A DNA stretch of 45,936 bases, taken from assembly GCA_003599275.1 (NCBI GenBank), contig QZJG01000062.1:1-45936 (forward strand), read 5' to 3'. Shown piece by piece: positions 8,295 through 17,383 of this stretch (position 1 is its first letter; every line of letters starts with the position of its first letter). Origin of the DNA: Nitrospiraceae bacterium (GTDB taxonomy: Bacteria; Nitrospirota; Thermodesulfovibrionia; UBA6902). Below the pieces are notes generated by a model, which made no database searches, was not told where the DNA came from, and worked only from the letters and a program-made list of their open reading frames with translations. A program made the translations under genes and the position numbers.

Positions 8295-8372
8295 CGGCTG
8301 AAAAATTGCGTCCTCTTGGTATACAATGTCTCTTGTACCTACAAGCTCACAGGGGATTCAATGCCGGGATTA
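8295..8372. repeat. 78-bp direct repeat, copy 2
   Basis: It matches 6565-6642 with one mismatch. Here the hsdR leader and its MPGL codons run straight into the duplicated DUF885 piece; both share the junction word GGGATTA (8366-8372). Confidence 0.95.
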
Positions 8373-8467
8373 TGTCTCAGCCTGTGCTCCCAGTAGTCCC
8401 TGAGATAATTCCGCAGCTCTTTGTTTTTGTCGTTTGCCAGCATATGTAACATTGTAGCAGATTTTGT
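8366..8467. repeat. 102-bp duplicated segment, copy 2 (DUF885 5' fragment)
   Basis: It is a direct copy of 5548-5649 with two mismatches, coding on the minus strand for about 29 N-terminal residues of the DUF885 protein. It has no downstream gene body and serves no obvious role ahead of proS. Confidence 0.95.
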
Positions 8468-8494
8468 TGAACGGGAAAAACGGGGGGAATAACC

Positions 8495-8523
8495 TTTCAT
8501 TCAGCATATCCATGTGATAAAAT
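8495..8523 (+). promoter_or_regulatory. Candidate extended -10 promoter of proS
   Basis: TG-A-TAAAAT at 8515-8523 is an extended -10 element; the -35 is poor. The proS start lies 29 bases downstream with GAGGT as ribosome site. Confidence 0.4.
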
Positions 8524-8552
8524 AGCCGGACTTTAATTAACGCGAGGTAATC

Positions 8553-10250
8553 ATGCTTTTTTCCAAAATCTTCATCCCTACATTGCGCGAGACCCCGGCT
8601 GAGGCCGAGGCGGTAAGTCACATACTGCTGCTGCGAGCGGGCTATGTCAGGCAGCTTGCCGCAGGGCTTTATATTTATCTCCCGCTTGCGTGGAGGGTGA
8701 TGGGCAGGATAAACAGGATCATCAGGGAAGAAATGGGGTCCATAGGGGCCCAGGAGATTTCCATGCCCGGTCTTCATCCGGCCGATATATGGCAGGAGAC
8801 CGGCAGATGGTATGACATCGGTGAAGAGATGTTCAGGCTGAAAGACAGGGGCGGCCGGGACATGTGTCTCGGTATGACGCATGAAGAGATAATTACATGG
8901 CTTGCCTCAATGGAGATACGTTCCTACAGAAACCTGCCGCAGGTCTGGTACCAGATACAGACAAAGTTCAGGGACGAGGCGAGGCCCAGGAGCGGGATAT
9001 TGAGGACCCGCGAATTCATAATGAAGGACAGCTACAGCTTTGACGCGGACGAGGCCGGACTCGAAGCGAATTATCAGAAGCACGCAGAGGCTTACAACAG
9101 GATATTCCGGAGATGCGGGCTTAAATTCCATCAGGTGGAAAGCGACCCGGGAATGATGGGCGGCGCCACTGCTCATGAATTTATGGCGACAAGTCCTGCG
9201 GGGGAGGATACCGTCGTACTTTGCGCGGGGTGCGGATATGCTGCAAATACGGAGCTTGCCATGTCGGTCCCGCCTCCCCAGAAACTTAAGGGGGATGAAA
9301 AAGACACGGCCACTGAGGATGTGGCCACTCCGGATAAAAGGACGGTTGCCGAGGTGTCCGGGTTCCTGAAAGCCGACCCCTCATGTTTTATAAAAAGCCT
9401 CCTGATGATCGGGCATGAAGGCCCTTTTCTTGCTCTTGTAAGGGGCGACCAGGAGCTTCATGAAAAAAAGCTCCAGAAGGTTGCTGGCAATTTCAGGGTC
9501 GCGCATAAAGACGAGGTGAAAAACATTCTCGGCGTTGAAGCAGGGTCCATCGGCCCGCACAACAGCACTTTGAAAAAGTTTGCCGATGCTTCTTTGAAAG
9601 AGGGCGTCTATATCGCGGGGGCAAACAGGGAAGGTTTTCATACAAAGGGAATAAGGCCGCACGTCCATTTCGAGGCCGAATGGCACGACATTCACGTGGC
9701 CCGCGAAGTCGATAAATGTCCGAAATGCGGTGCGGGGATCGTTCTCGAAAAAGTCATCGAGATCGGCAATATCTTCAAGCTGGGCGCCAAATATTCACAG
9801 CCTCTCAAGGCGGTCTTCCTTGACGAGGACGGGAAAGAGAGGCCGGTCATAATGGGCAGCTACGGCATCGGGCCCGCGCGTATCGCGGCCTCGGCTGTTG
9901 AACAGAATAATGATAAGGACGGAATAATCTGGCCGCAAAGCATTGCGCCGTTTGATGTCGAGATCATACCCCTTGATACGGCGGACAGGGAGACCATGGA
10001 CACTACGGAGGCGATATGCAGGGAGCTTGAGAAACAGGGAATTGAAATCCTGGTCGATGACAGAGATGAAAGGCCCGGCGTGAAGTTCAAAGACGCCGAC
10101 CTTATCGGCATCCCCTTTCAGATAATCATAGGTAAAAAGGGACTGAAGGACGGAGTAGTGGAGCTTAAACAGCGAAGGACTAAAGTCACTGAGCGCATTG
10201 CCCCTTCGGAGGTTGTGAGCAAGGTGAAAGATCACCTTGCTGTCTCATAA
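8553..10250 (+). CDS. proS: Prolyl-tRNA synthetase, bacterial type with editing domain
   Basis: It is 565 aa, the usual length. It charges tRNA-Pro with proline in the cytosol. The class II core appears as GLYIYLPLAWRV (motif 1 region), QTKFRDEARPRSGILRTREFIMKD (motif 2, about 137-160) and GSYGIGPAR (motif 3, about 434-442). Between motifs 2 and 3 lies the YbaK-like editing insertion (about 225-390) with GPHNSTLKK, which clears mischarged alanine. The C-terminal anticodon domain begins around IAPFDVEII and includes VDDRDERPGVKFKDADLIG. GAGGT sits seven bases before the ATG. The last 19 bp overlap the convergent apbE gene. Confidence 0.97.
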   Translation: MLFSKIFIPTLRETPAEAEAVSHILLLRAGYVRQLAAGLYIYLPLAWRVMGRINRIIREEMGSIGAQEISMPGLHPADIWQETGRWYDIGEEMFRLKDRGGRDMCLGMTHEEIITWLASMEIRSYRNLPQVWYQIQTKFRDEARPRSGILRTREFIMKDSYSFDADEAGLEANYQKHAEAYNRIFRRCGLKFHQVESDPGMMGGATAHEFMATSPAGEDTVVLCAGCGYAANTELAMSVPPPQKLKGDEKDTATEDVATPDKRTVAEVSGFLKADPSCFIKSLLMIGHEGPFLALVRGDQELHEKKLQKVAGNFRVAHKDEVKNILGVEAGSIGPHNSTLKKFADASLKEGVYIAGANREGFHTKGIRPHVHFEAEWHDIHVAREVDKCPKCGAGIVLEKVIEIGNIFKLGAKYSQPLKAVFLDEDGKERPVIMGSYGIGPARIAASAVEQNNDKDGIIWPQSIAPFDVEIIPLDTADRETMDTTEAICRELEKQGIEILVDDRDERPGVKFKDADLIGIPFQIIIGKKGLKDGVVELKQRRTKVTERIAPSEVVSKVKDHLAVS

Positions 10251-11308
10251 CCTTTTTGCAGCACCTCTATCTTTCCTCTTAAATTCTTCGTGATGAAAAT
10301 TCGTTTCCGGGAATCGACCAGTATTGCGTCTAATCCCGATGACTCAAGGAGCTTCATTCCCTTTTCATGGCCCATAATAAAGACGGCGGTCGCAAGGCTG
10401 TCCGTCATATAACCCTCCGGGGCAATGACTGAAACGCTTATCAGGCCGGACTCCGCAGGACATCCTGTTGCGGGGTCGAGAATATGGTGGTAGCGCTTGC
10501 CGTCACGTATGAAAAACCTTTGATAATCACCGGAGGTCGATATGGCGCTGTCCTTCAGATTGAGCGCAGCAAAGATGTCCTCCCACGGTTTTTCCGAATT
10601 CGGATTTTCAGGACGCGGGTCCTGGACCCCTACTTTCCATGCCTTCCCGGTCGTGCTCAAACCATAACCTCTGATGTCTCCTGCAATGGCCACAAGAGCC
10701 GCCTTCATGCCTTTGGCCTTTATCGCATTTATCGCCTTGTCTGCAGCATAACCTTTTGCTATCCCTCCTAAGTCCAATTCCATGCCTTTTTCTTCGAGAA
10801 AAATTTCGGATGCCGCGCTGTTTATTCTTACCTTTTTGTAATCAACAAGCTTCCGCGCATTTCCGATCCCGGCTTGCGGAGGTATGGAGGGGGCAGCCGG
10901 ACGTCCTGAAAACTTCCAGAGCTTTATCACGGACGCCATAGTAGGATCGAAGGCCCCCTCCGTGATTTCCGAGATATAGACGGTCTTCTGCATCAGGTCC
11001 AGTGTTTCATTGCTGACATGGACAGGTCTTATCCCGGCAAATTTATTGACCGCGCTGACCTCGCTGTCAGGCGAGAAGTTGTCCAGGAATTTATCGAGCT
11101 TTTTTATTTCATCGAACCCCACCTCTATCGCCTCCTTCGCCTTTTGCCCGGAAGGACCGACAACGGTAATCGTGCAGTATGTGTCCATCAGGACGCGGCT
11201 TTCCCTGAACATTTTGTCCTGTTGAGTGCAACTCAGCGCAAAGAGCAGGGAGCAAAGGGCGAAGAGAATTTTGAATCTTGAATTTTGAATTCCGGATATT
11301 CTCATCAT
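10232..11308 (-). CDS. apbE: FAD:protein FMN transferase (ApbE family), lipoprotein
   Basis: It is 358 aa. The N-terminus carries a hydrophobic segment and lipobox FALSC (Cys about 27), so it is probably a lipid-anchored periplasmic protein. ApbE motifs include MDTYCTI (about 41-47), [16 protein letters not shown] (about 177-192), [20 protein letters not shown] and the late metal-binding [12 protein letters not shown]. The enzyme covalently attaches FMN from FAD to Ser/Thr of target subunits such as NqrC or RnfG; no such target is in the window. The ATG overlaps the uvrA stop (ATGA), implying co-transcription with uvrA. Confidence 0.93.
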   Translation of the reverse strand: MMRISGIQNSRFKILFALCSLLFALSCTQQDKMFRESRVLMDTYCTITVVGPSGQKAKEAIEVGFDEIKKLDKFLDNFSPDSEVSAVNKFAGIRPVHVSNETLDLMQKTVYISEITEGAFDPTMASVIKLWKFSGRPAAPSIPPQAGIGNARKLVDYKKVRINSAASEIFLEEKGMELDLGGIAKGYAADKAINAIKAKGMKAALVAIAGDIRGYGLSTTGKAWKVGVQDPRPENPNSEKPWEDIFAALNLKDSAISTSGDYQRFFIRDGKRYHHILDPATGCPAESGLISVSVIAPEGYMTDSLATAVFIMGHEKGMKLLESSGLDAILVDSRKRIFITKNLRGKIEVLQKGYETAR

Positions 11309-13821
11309 GTTACCGGTTTCTTTGTCGAAGGCAGCTTCTCTTTCAGGAACTGCCCCGTATATGATTTGGGATTATCAGCCACTTTTTCAGGCGTTCCCGC
11401 AGCCACTATTTTCCCTCCTCCTTCTCCGCCTTCAGGTCCGAGATCAATGATGTAATCGGCGCTCTTGATAATGTCGAGATTGTGTTCGATAACGATCACG
11501 CTGTTTCCCGCATCCACGAGTTTGTTCAGGACTTCAAGGAGTTTCTGGATATCTATGAAGTGAAGCCCAGTGGTGGGCTCGTCGAGTATGTAGAGTGTTT
11601 TGCCCGTCGCCTTTTTGCTCAGCTCCCTTGAAAGCTTCACCCTCTGCGCTTCGCCTCCGGAAAGGGTCGTCGCGGACTGGCCTAATTGTATATACCCGAG
11701 GCCGACCTTCTCAAGCGTCACCAGTTTATTTTTCAGCGGGGGGACGGGTCCGAAAAATTCAAGGGCCTGCGTGACGGTCATATTGAGGACCTCGGATATG
11801 TTTTTCCCTTTATACCGTATATTGAGGGTCTCCCTGTTGTATCTGGCGCCCTTGCACGTTTCGCATGGGACATACAAGTCGGGAAGGAAATGCATGGACA
11901 CCTTGACAAGGCCGTCGCCTCTGCAGGCCTCGCACCTTCCGCCCGCGACATTGAAACTGAACCTGCCCGGTTTGTAGCCTCTCACCCTTGAGTCGGGGAC
12001 CTGCGCAAAGAGGTTTCGGATGAATGAAAAAATGCCGGTATATGTCGCCGGGTTTGAGCGGGGCGTTCTGCCGAGGGGGGCCTGGTCTATGTCTATGACC
12101 TTGTCGATCTTTTCGATGCCCTCAATGCCCTCGTGTTTACCGGGAGCTTCTTTTGAAGAATACAGTTTTTGGGCGAGGGCCTTGTAGAGTATCTCAAATA
12201 TCAGCGTGCTCTTGCCCGATCCCGACACGCCCGTGACACAGGTGAAGACGCCTAACGGCACGTTCACCTTTATCTTTCTGAGATTGAATTCCTGCGCCCC
12301 TTTTATTGTGATGAAGTCCCCCGGCTTCCTCCTGTTTTCGGGAACGGGGATACTCATCTCTCCGCTCAGGAACGGACCTGTGACGGAGCCCCTGTTTTTC
12401 ATAATGTCTTTCAGGCTGCCTTCCGCAACTATCGAGCCTCCGTGAATTCCCGCGCCCGGCCCCATGTCTATTATATGGTTTGCCTTCATCATCGTTTCCT
12501 CATCATGCTCAACCACAATGACGCTGTTGCCCATGTCCCTCAGACTGCAGAGGCTCTCAAGCAGTTTGCCGTGGTCCCTTGGATGCAATCCTATGCTGGG
12601 TTCGTCGAATATGTAAAGCACTCCGGTGAGGGAGGAGCCGATCTGCGTAGCAAGCCTGATGCGCTGGGCCTCTCCGCTGGAGAGAGTAGCAGCGGGCCTG
12701 TTCAGCGTCAGATAGCCGAGCCCCACCTTTTCGAGGAAATGGAGCCTTTCCTTTGTTTCCTTTAATATCTTCGAGGCGATTATCTGTTCTGTCCTGCTGA
12801 GTTTGAGTCCTTTCATGAAGGCGGCAATGTCGTTGACGGGTCTGGCTGAAAGCTCTCCTATGTTGAGGCCGCTGATCGTTACGGACAGGGCCTCTTTTCT
12901 GAGCCTGAGACCATCACAGGCCGGACACACAGTCAGCCTGCCGGTATATTCCTCTTCATCGCTTATATTTTTAAAACCCAGCCCCCTGCATTTGGGACAT
13001 GCCCCGTAAGGGCTGTTGAAGGAAAAAAACCTGGGGCTCATCTCAGGGTAGTTTATGCCGCATTTTGAACAGGCGAGTTTTGTGCTGAAAAACAGGTCCT
13101 TCCCTTCGTCGATTATGTTGATCGTCACGAGGTCGGCCAGACCCGTGGCGGTCGTGATTGCTTTTGAGATATGTTTGTCGATGCCGGGCTTAATGATCAG
13201 GCGGTCTATAACGATGTCTATATTGTGCCTCTTGTGTTTATTCAGTTTTATTTCTTTAGTGATGTCCGTCATCTCGCCGTCGATCCTTGCACGGATGAAC
13301 CCCTTTTTTCTCGCCTCGTACAATTCCTTCCTGTATTCGCCTTTTCTGCCGGACACGATCGGGGACAGGACCTGTATCTTTGTGCCTTCGGGCAGTGCGG
13401 TTATCAGTTCAATAATCTGCTGCGCACCCTGTGCCGTGATGGAGCTGCCGCACCGGTAACAGCCCAGTTTCCCGATCCTTGTATATGCAACTCTCAGGTA
13501 GTCGTATATTTCTGTAATCGTCCCGACCGTCGAACGCAGATTTTTTGACGTCGTCTTCTGTTCTATGGCGATGGCCGGGGAAAGCCCTTCGATGGAATCT
13601 ACGTCCGGTTTCTGCAACTGGTCGAGGAACTGCCTTGCGTATGAGGAGAGGCTTTCAACATACCGTCTCTGGCCCTCGGCATAAATCGTGTCAAATGCGA
13701 GAGACGACTTCCCCGAGCCCGACGGCCCTGTGATGACCACGAGGCTGTCGCGCGGTATCGTGACATCGATATTTTTCAGGTTGTGGACCCTCGCGCCTTT
13801 TATTATTATATTGTCCAGCAT
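11305..13821 (-). CDS. uvrA: Excinuclease ABC subunit A, short form
   Basis: It is 838 aa from the ATG at 13821, with GGAG seven bases upstream; an in-frame ATG at 13872 adds 17 atypical residues. The DNA-damage recognition ATPase of nucleotide excision repair has two ABC cassettes: Walker [10 protein letters not shown] (32-40) with signature LSSGEAQRI, and GVSGSGKST with LSGGEAQRV, plus paired [10 protein letters not shown] and LDEPTTGLH Walker B regions. Zinc-site cysteines C121/C124, C251/C254, C275/C278 and C299/C302 are visible, as is the C-terminal [14 protein letters not shown] module. E. coli UvrA has 940 residues. Here only about 20 residues separate CPKCRGLG from CPACDG, versus over 100 in E. 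coli, so this signature-domain segment is naturally absent. No frameshift is seen. Confidence 0.95.
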   Translation of the reverse strand: MLDNIIIKGARVHNLKNIDVTIPRDSLVVITGPSGSGKSSLAFDTIYAEGQRRYVESLSSYARQFLDQLQKPDVDSIEGLSPAIAIEQKTTSKNLRSTVGTITEIYDYLRVAYTRIGKLGCYRCGSSITAQGAQQIIELITALPEGTKIQVLSPIVSGRKGEYRKELYEARKKGFIRARIDGEMTDITKEIKLNKHKRHNIDIVIDRLIIKPGIDKHISKAITTATGLADLVTINIIDEGKDLFFSTKLACSKCGINYPEMSPRFFSFNSPYGACPKCRGLGFKNISDEEEYTGRLTVCPACDGLRLRKEALSVTISGLNIGELSARPVNDIAAFMKGLKLSRTEQIIASKILKETKERLHFLEKVGLGYLTLNRPAATLSSGEAQRIRLATQIGSSLTGVLYIFDEPSIGLHPRDHGKLLESLCSLRDMGNSVIVVEHDEETMMKANHIIDMGPGAGIHGGSIVAEGSLKDIMKNRGSVTGPFLSGEMSIPVPENRRKPGDFITIKGAQEFNLRKIKVNVPLGVFTCVTGVSGSGKSTLIFEILYKALAQKLYSSKEAPGKHEGIEGIEKIDKVIDIDQAPLGRTPRSNPATYTGIFSFIRNLFAQVPDSRVRGYKPGRFSFNVAGGRCEACRGDGLVKVSMHFLPDLYVPCETCKGARYNRETLNIRYKGKNISEVLNMTVTQALEFFGPVPPLKNKLVTLEKVGLGYIQLGQSATTLSGGEAQRVKLSRELSKKATGKTLYILDEPTTGLHFIDIQKLLEVLNKLVDAGNSVIVIEHNLDIIKSADYIIDLGPEGGEGGGKIVAAGTPEKVADNPKSYTGQFLKEKLPSTKKPVT

Positions 13822-13913
13822 AAAATTGCTCCGGGAGGTTTTAATATAACCCACGCGCCTTATATCATTCAAATACCTGTTCTGAAGCGCCGGGTCAATA
13901 CGTAAGAAATTTC

Positions 13914-13949
13914 TTGACTATGACTTTCCGGCCTGATGTAATACTCCTA
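13914..13949 (+). promoter_or_regulatory. Candidate leaderless promoter of the SDR gene
   Basis: TTGACT (13914-13919), a 17-base spacer and TGTAAT (13937-13942) place the expected transcription start at or beside the ATG at 13949. No Shine-Dalgarno is present, in agreement with leaderless translation. Confidence 0.5.
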
Positions 13950-14917
13950 TGAAGGCCCTTATCACAGGCGCAACCGGCTTTATCGGGAGCCATCTTGCAG
14001 AAGCACTGATCGGGAGAGGCTATGATGTTTCCTGCCTCGTCAGGAAGACCTCCAGCCTCAAATGGCTTGACGGGCTTGAGATCGGGCTTGTCGAAGGCGA
14101 CTGTTGTGACGCAGGCTCTTTGCGCGGCATCAAAGATTTCGATTACGTATTCCATCTGGCAGGGCTGACCAAGGCACACCGAACAAGCGATTTTTATACG
14201 GTAAATTCCGTGGGCACGGAGAATATCATTGAGGCAGTCGCAGGCAGCGGCCGGGTAAAGAGATTCGTTTACCTGAGCAGCCTGTCGGCCTTCGGGCCGA
14301 ATATGGCGCCACATATTCCGACCGAAGACGAGGCCCCCCATCCGGTGTCGGATTACGGCAGGAGCAAGCTGAGGGGGGAAACCGCTGTCCTCATGCATGC
14401 GGACAAGATACCCGTGACCGTACTTCGGCCTTCCGTTGTATACGGCCCCCGCGAAAGGGACTTCTTATGGTTATTCAGGATGGTCAAAAGGGGGCTGCTT
14501 CCCTACCGGGGCAATGGGCATCTGTCTCTGATTTATGTAAACGACCTGATAAATGCGATCATACTCTCTGCAGAGAATGAAAACGCCGCCGGGAAGACCT
14601 ATTTCGTCTCCGACGGGACAGTCTACTCCAACGATGAGATAATAGATGAGATAGCCTCGGCGCTCGGGGTGAGAGTCCTGAAGATAAAAGCGCCTGAATA
14701 TTTTTTCTCTGCAATCGGCTTTTTTGGTGATAGAATCAGTAGTATGACAGGGCGAAGCGTCATATTTAACGGCGACAAGATAAAAGAAATCATGTATGCC
14801 GAATGGGTTTGCGATATTACCAGGATAAATAATGAGCTGTGTTTTCAGCCCGGGACCAAATTGAGACAGGGGGTAAAATGGACGGCGGATTGGTACAGGA
14901 CTCGCAACTGGCTGTAA
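13949..14917 (+). CDS. Extended short-chain dehydrogenase; candidate ceramide/3-ketosphinganine reductase (CerR-like)
   Basis: It is 322 aa. The Rossmann motif TGATGFIG is at 6-13, HLAGL at 69-73, and catalytic Ser with Y136xxxK140 in [17 protein letters not shown] follows, as in NAD(P)-dependent epimerase/dehydratase proteins. The family alone does not give the substrate. Its gene overlaps the next, serine-palmitoyltransferase-like gene by 40 bp, and a GNAT-like acyltransferase follows. The same three families make ceramide in Caulobacter, where an epimerase-like protein (CerR) reduces the keto group. I infer that role here. Alternatives are a sugar-nucleotide epimerase or HpnA-like reductase. 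Confidence 0.75.
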   Translation: MKALITGATGFIGSHLAEALIGRGYDVSCLVRKTSSLKWLDGLEIGLVEGDCCDAGSLRGIKDFDYVFHLAGLTKAHRTSDFYTVNSVGTENIIEAVAGSGRVKRFVYLSSLSAFGPNMAPHIPTEDEAPHPVSDYGRSKLRGETAVLMHADKIPVTVLRPSVVYGPRERDFLWLFRMVKRGLLPYRGNGHLSLIYVNDLINAIILSAENENAAGKTYFVSDGTVYSNDEIIDEIASALGVRVLKIKAPEYFFSAIGFFGDRISSMTGRSVIFNGDKIKEIMYAEWVCDITRINNELCFQPGTKLRQGVKWTADWYRTRNWL

Positions 14918-16104
14918 AGAAAGAAGCGGACATTTTTGAAAAGTGCCACAGGTTCACGGCAGCCAAAGAGGCTGTGGCGGCCGGCATTTACCCTTACTTC
15001 CGTGTCATAGAAAGCGCGCAGGACCCTGAAGTGATTGTCGACGGAAGGAAGATGATCATGATCGGCTCAAACAATTATCTCGGACTTACAAACCATCCGA
15101 AGGTCAAAGAAGCGGCCATCGGGGCAATTCGCAAATACGGCAGCGGCTGCGCCGGGTCGAGGTTTTTAAACGGCACTCTCGACATACATGTCAAACTCGA
15201 AGAAAAGCTGGCGCGCTTCATCAGAAAGGAGTCGGCGCTCGTCTTTTCAACGGGGTTCCAGACAAACCTCGGCGTCATATCGGCGATTGCCGGAAAAGAT
15301 GACGTGGTGATAATCGACAAGATGGACCACGCAAGCATCATCGACGGATGCAGGCTTTCCTTCAGCGAGATAAAAAAATACCGGCACAACGACATGGAGG
15401 ACCTCGAAAGACTCCTGTTGCAGAATAACGGCAGGGGGAAGTTGATAATAGTGGACGGGGTCTTCAGCATGGAGGGCGACATAGCGGACCTTCCGAACAT
15501 CGTCAGGCTCGCGAAGCAATACGGCGCAAGGGTGATGGTTGACGATGCGCACGGCATCGGCGTGTTAGGCAGGACAGGCCGGGGGACGGCGGAGCATTTC
15601 GGCCTCGAAGACGAGGTGGACATTATCATGGGTACTTATTCAAAGTCCCTTGCGTCCATCGGGGGCTTTATAGCTGCCTCCGAAGATGTGGTCCATTATG
15701 TGAAACACTTTGCACGGGCGCTGATTTTCAGCGCAAGTCCCCCGCCGGCATCGGTGGCCTCCGTCAGCGCGGCGCTTGATATCATTGAAGAAGAACCGGA
15801 AAGAAGGGAGCGCCTGTGGCACAACACCAATAAAATGCTTAACGGTCTTAAGTCCGCCGGGTTCGATACCGGACACAGCAAGACCCCCGTAATCCCCGTT
15901 ATTGTCGGCGATGACCTGAAGGCCTTTACAACGGCCCGGATGCTTTACGATAAAGGGATATTTGTAAATGTTGCCATAAGCCCGGCAGTGCCCATCGGCA
16001 TGGCGTTGATTCGCACAAGCTACATGGCGACCCATACGGATGAGCAGCTTGACAGGGCGCTGAAGGCTTTTGAGGATGTGGGCCGGGAACTGAAAATAAT
16101 ATAA
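14878..16104 (+). CDS. Alpha-oxoamine synthase, serine-palmitoyltransferase-like
   Basis: It is 408 aa from the ATG at 14878 with GGGGG four bases upstream; an in-frame ATG at 14839 would add 13 residues inside the previous gene. It is a PLP enzyme of the AONS/KBL/SPT family: SNNYLGL (64-70), [13 protein letters not shown] (88-100), His151 in DHAS over the PLP ring, DDAH (222-225) and Lys256 for the Schiff base. The lysine lies in [13 protein letters not shown], the SKS form typical of bacterial serine palmitoyltransferase, rather than the GK(A/T) form of biotin AONS or threonine-pathway KBL. SPT condenses serine with an acyl thioester to 3-ketosphinganine. No biotin or threonine-degradation genes are near, and the flanking SDR and acyltransferase support a sphingolipid role. 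Confidence 0.8.
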   Translation: MDGGLVQDSQLAVKKEADIFEKCHRFTAAKEAVAAGIYPYFRVIESAQDPEVIVDGRKMIMIGSNNYLGLTNHPKVKEAAIGAIRKYGSGCAGSRFLNGTLDIHVKLEEKLARFIRKESALVFSTGFQTNLGVISAIAGKDDVVIIDKMDHASIIDGCRLSFSEIKKYRHNDMEDLERLLLQNNGRGKLIIVDGVFSMEGDIADLPNIVRLAKQYGARVMVDDAHGIGVLGRTGRGTAEHFGLEDEVDIIMGTYSKSLASIGGFIAASEDVVHYVKHFARALIFSASPPPASVASVSAALDIIEEEPERRERLWHNTNKMLNGLKSAGFDTGHSKTPVIPVIVGDDLKAFTTARMLYDKGIFVNVAISPAVPIGMALIRTSYMATHTDEQLDRALKAFEDVGRELKII

Positions 16105-16201
16105 AAAAAGTAGTTAAGGGATTAGTAGTTAGCAGTTAAGGGACAGACTCCCCCTTTTTCTGTTCTTTTCCCCTAACTACTAACTACTGACTATTGACAA
16201 C
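16105..16201. repeat. Imperfect palindromic TAGTTA-rich intergenic repeat
   Basis: TAGTTAAGGG and AGTAGTTAG (16111-16132) can pair with CCCCTAACTAC and CTAACTACT (16170-16188) around a pyrimidine-rich loop containing CCCCCTTTTT. Similar TAGTTA/GTTAAG phrases recur at 21483, 28712 and 34266. It may attenuate read-through into the next gene. Confidence 0.5.
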
Positions 16202-17308
16202 TTGATTGAAATACTCCCCGCAAATGACAAAAAGACTTTCAGGGAATTTATAAAGTTCCCCTTTAGACTTTATTCCGGAGATCCCTTCTGGGTCGCGCCG
16301 CTGCTCAGCGATATAAAAAATCAATTCTCACATAAAAATCCATTCTTCAGGCACGCGGAGGTTATGCCCTTCATAGCCAGGATGAACAGGGAGACTGTGG
16401 GAAGGATAACAGCTATCTGTAATCAGGCCCATGTGGATTTTCACGGGGAAAAGGCCGGCTTTTTCGGGTCGTTCGATTGCATAGAAGAAATAACGGTCGC
16501 GCGGCTGCTCATCGACGGCGCACGCAAATGGCTCGGAGAAAAAGGGATGGAGGTAATGAGGGGGCCGATGAATTTTTCGGTGAACGAAGAGTGCGGACTT
16601 CTCATAGAGGGCTTTGACTCGTCTCCAATGGTCATGATGCCGTACAATTTCCCTTATTATCAGAAGCTGTTGGAGAAGTGCGGTTTGAGTAAAGCAAAAG
16701 ACCTTTATGCCTATATTACCGACGTAATGGCGACCTTTCCGGAAAAGTTTTACAGGGTTTCAGCCGTTGCAAATAAACAGGGGATGACGGCCCGGCCCGT
16801 AAATATGGAATTCTTTGACGACGAGATGCGAATATTCAAGGGCATTTATGATTCGGCATGGGAAAAGAACTGGGGACACATCCCGATGACGGATGAAGAA
16901 ATTGAACACCTGGCTAAAAAACTGAAGCCGGTGATTGTCCCTGAACTTGCATTGATCGCTGAAATTAACGGTGAGCCTGTAGGTTTTATGATGTTTCTGC
17001 CGGACGTTAATCAGGTACTTAAAAAACTCAAAGGACACCTCCTGCCTTTCGGAATATTCAAGGCGCTGTGGCTTTCGGGGAAAATAAAGGACGCGAGATT
17101 ATTGCTTCTTGGAATTAAAAAGGGGGCCAGAAAGCGCGGTGTCGATTCGTTGCTGTTTATAGAAGGCCTGAAGGCGCTCCACAAAAAAGGCTATAAGCGG
17201 ATGGAGCTTTCCTGGGTGCTTGAAGACAACTATCCCGTACAGAGAATTATTGAAGCAATAAACGGGCGATTGTATAAAAAGTACAGGATATATGAGGCAA
17301 ATATCTGA
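16202..17308 (+). CDS. GNAT-like (YghO-type) N-acyltransferase; candidate bacterial ceramide synthase
   Basis: It is 368 aa from a TTG at 16202, with no clear ribosome site; the first in-frame ATG would cut conserved N-terminal sequence. Recognisable phrases include PFRLYSGDPFWVAPL (about 20-34), the central RGPMNFSVNEECGLL (about 121-135) and PYNFPYYQKLLEKCG, as in YghO-like proteins of the acyl-CoA N-acyltransferase superfamily; a second GNAT-like half has PELALIAEINGEPVGFMMFLP. Bacterial ceramide synthases described from Caulobacter are GNAT-type acyltransferases working with SPT and CerR. Position next to the SPT-like gene suggests it N-acylates the long-chain base. The function is inferred from fold and neighbours. 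Confidence 0.65.
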   Translation: MIEILPANDKKTFREFIKFPFRLYSGDPFWVAPLLSDIKNQFSHKNPFFRHAEVMPFIARMNRETVGRITAICNQAHVDFHGEKAGFFGSFDCIEEITVARLLIDGARKWLGEKGMEVMRGPMNFSVNEECGLLIEGFDSSPMVMMPYNFPYYQKLLEKCGLSKAKDLYAYITDVMATFPEKFYRVSAVANKQGMTARPVNMEFFDDEMRIFKGIYDSAWEKNWGHIPMTDEEIEHLAKKLKPVIVPELALIAEINGEPVGFMMFLPDVNQVLKKLKGHLLPFGIFKALWLSGKIKDARLLLLGIKKGARKRGVDSLLFIEGLKALHKKGYKRMELSWVLEDNYPVQRIIEAINGRLYKKYRIYEANI

Positions 17309-17383
17309 CCGGTCCCCGGCATTGGCAAGACAAAACGAAATATGTTAACCTTACTGGTATAGTGTATCTGGAGGGACACCAAC

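Noticed and set aside
8370..8882. 170-aa minus-strand frame over the start of proS
   Set aside because: It is formed by the antisense of proS joined to the duplicated DUF885 fragment. Only the latter resembles a protein, and there is no start signal.
14878..16104. BioF (biotin) or Kbl (threonine) assignment for the oxoamine synthase
   Set aside because: The SKS lysine context is SPT-like and there are no bio or tdh genes nearby; the assignment is not excluded without a tree.
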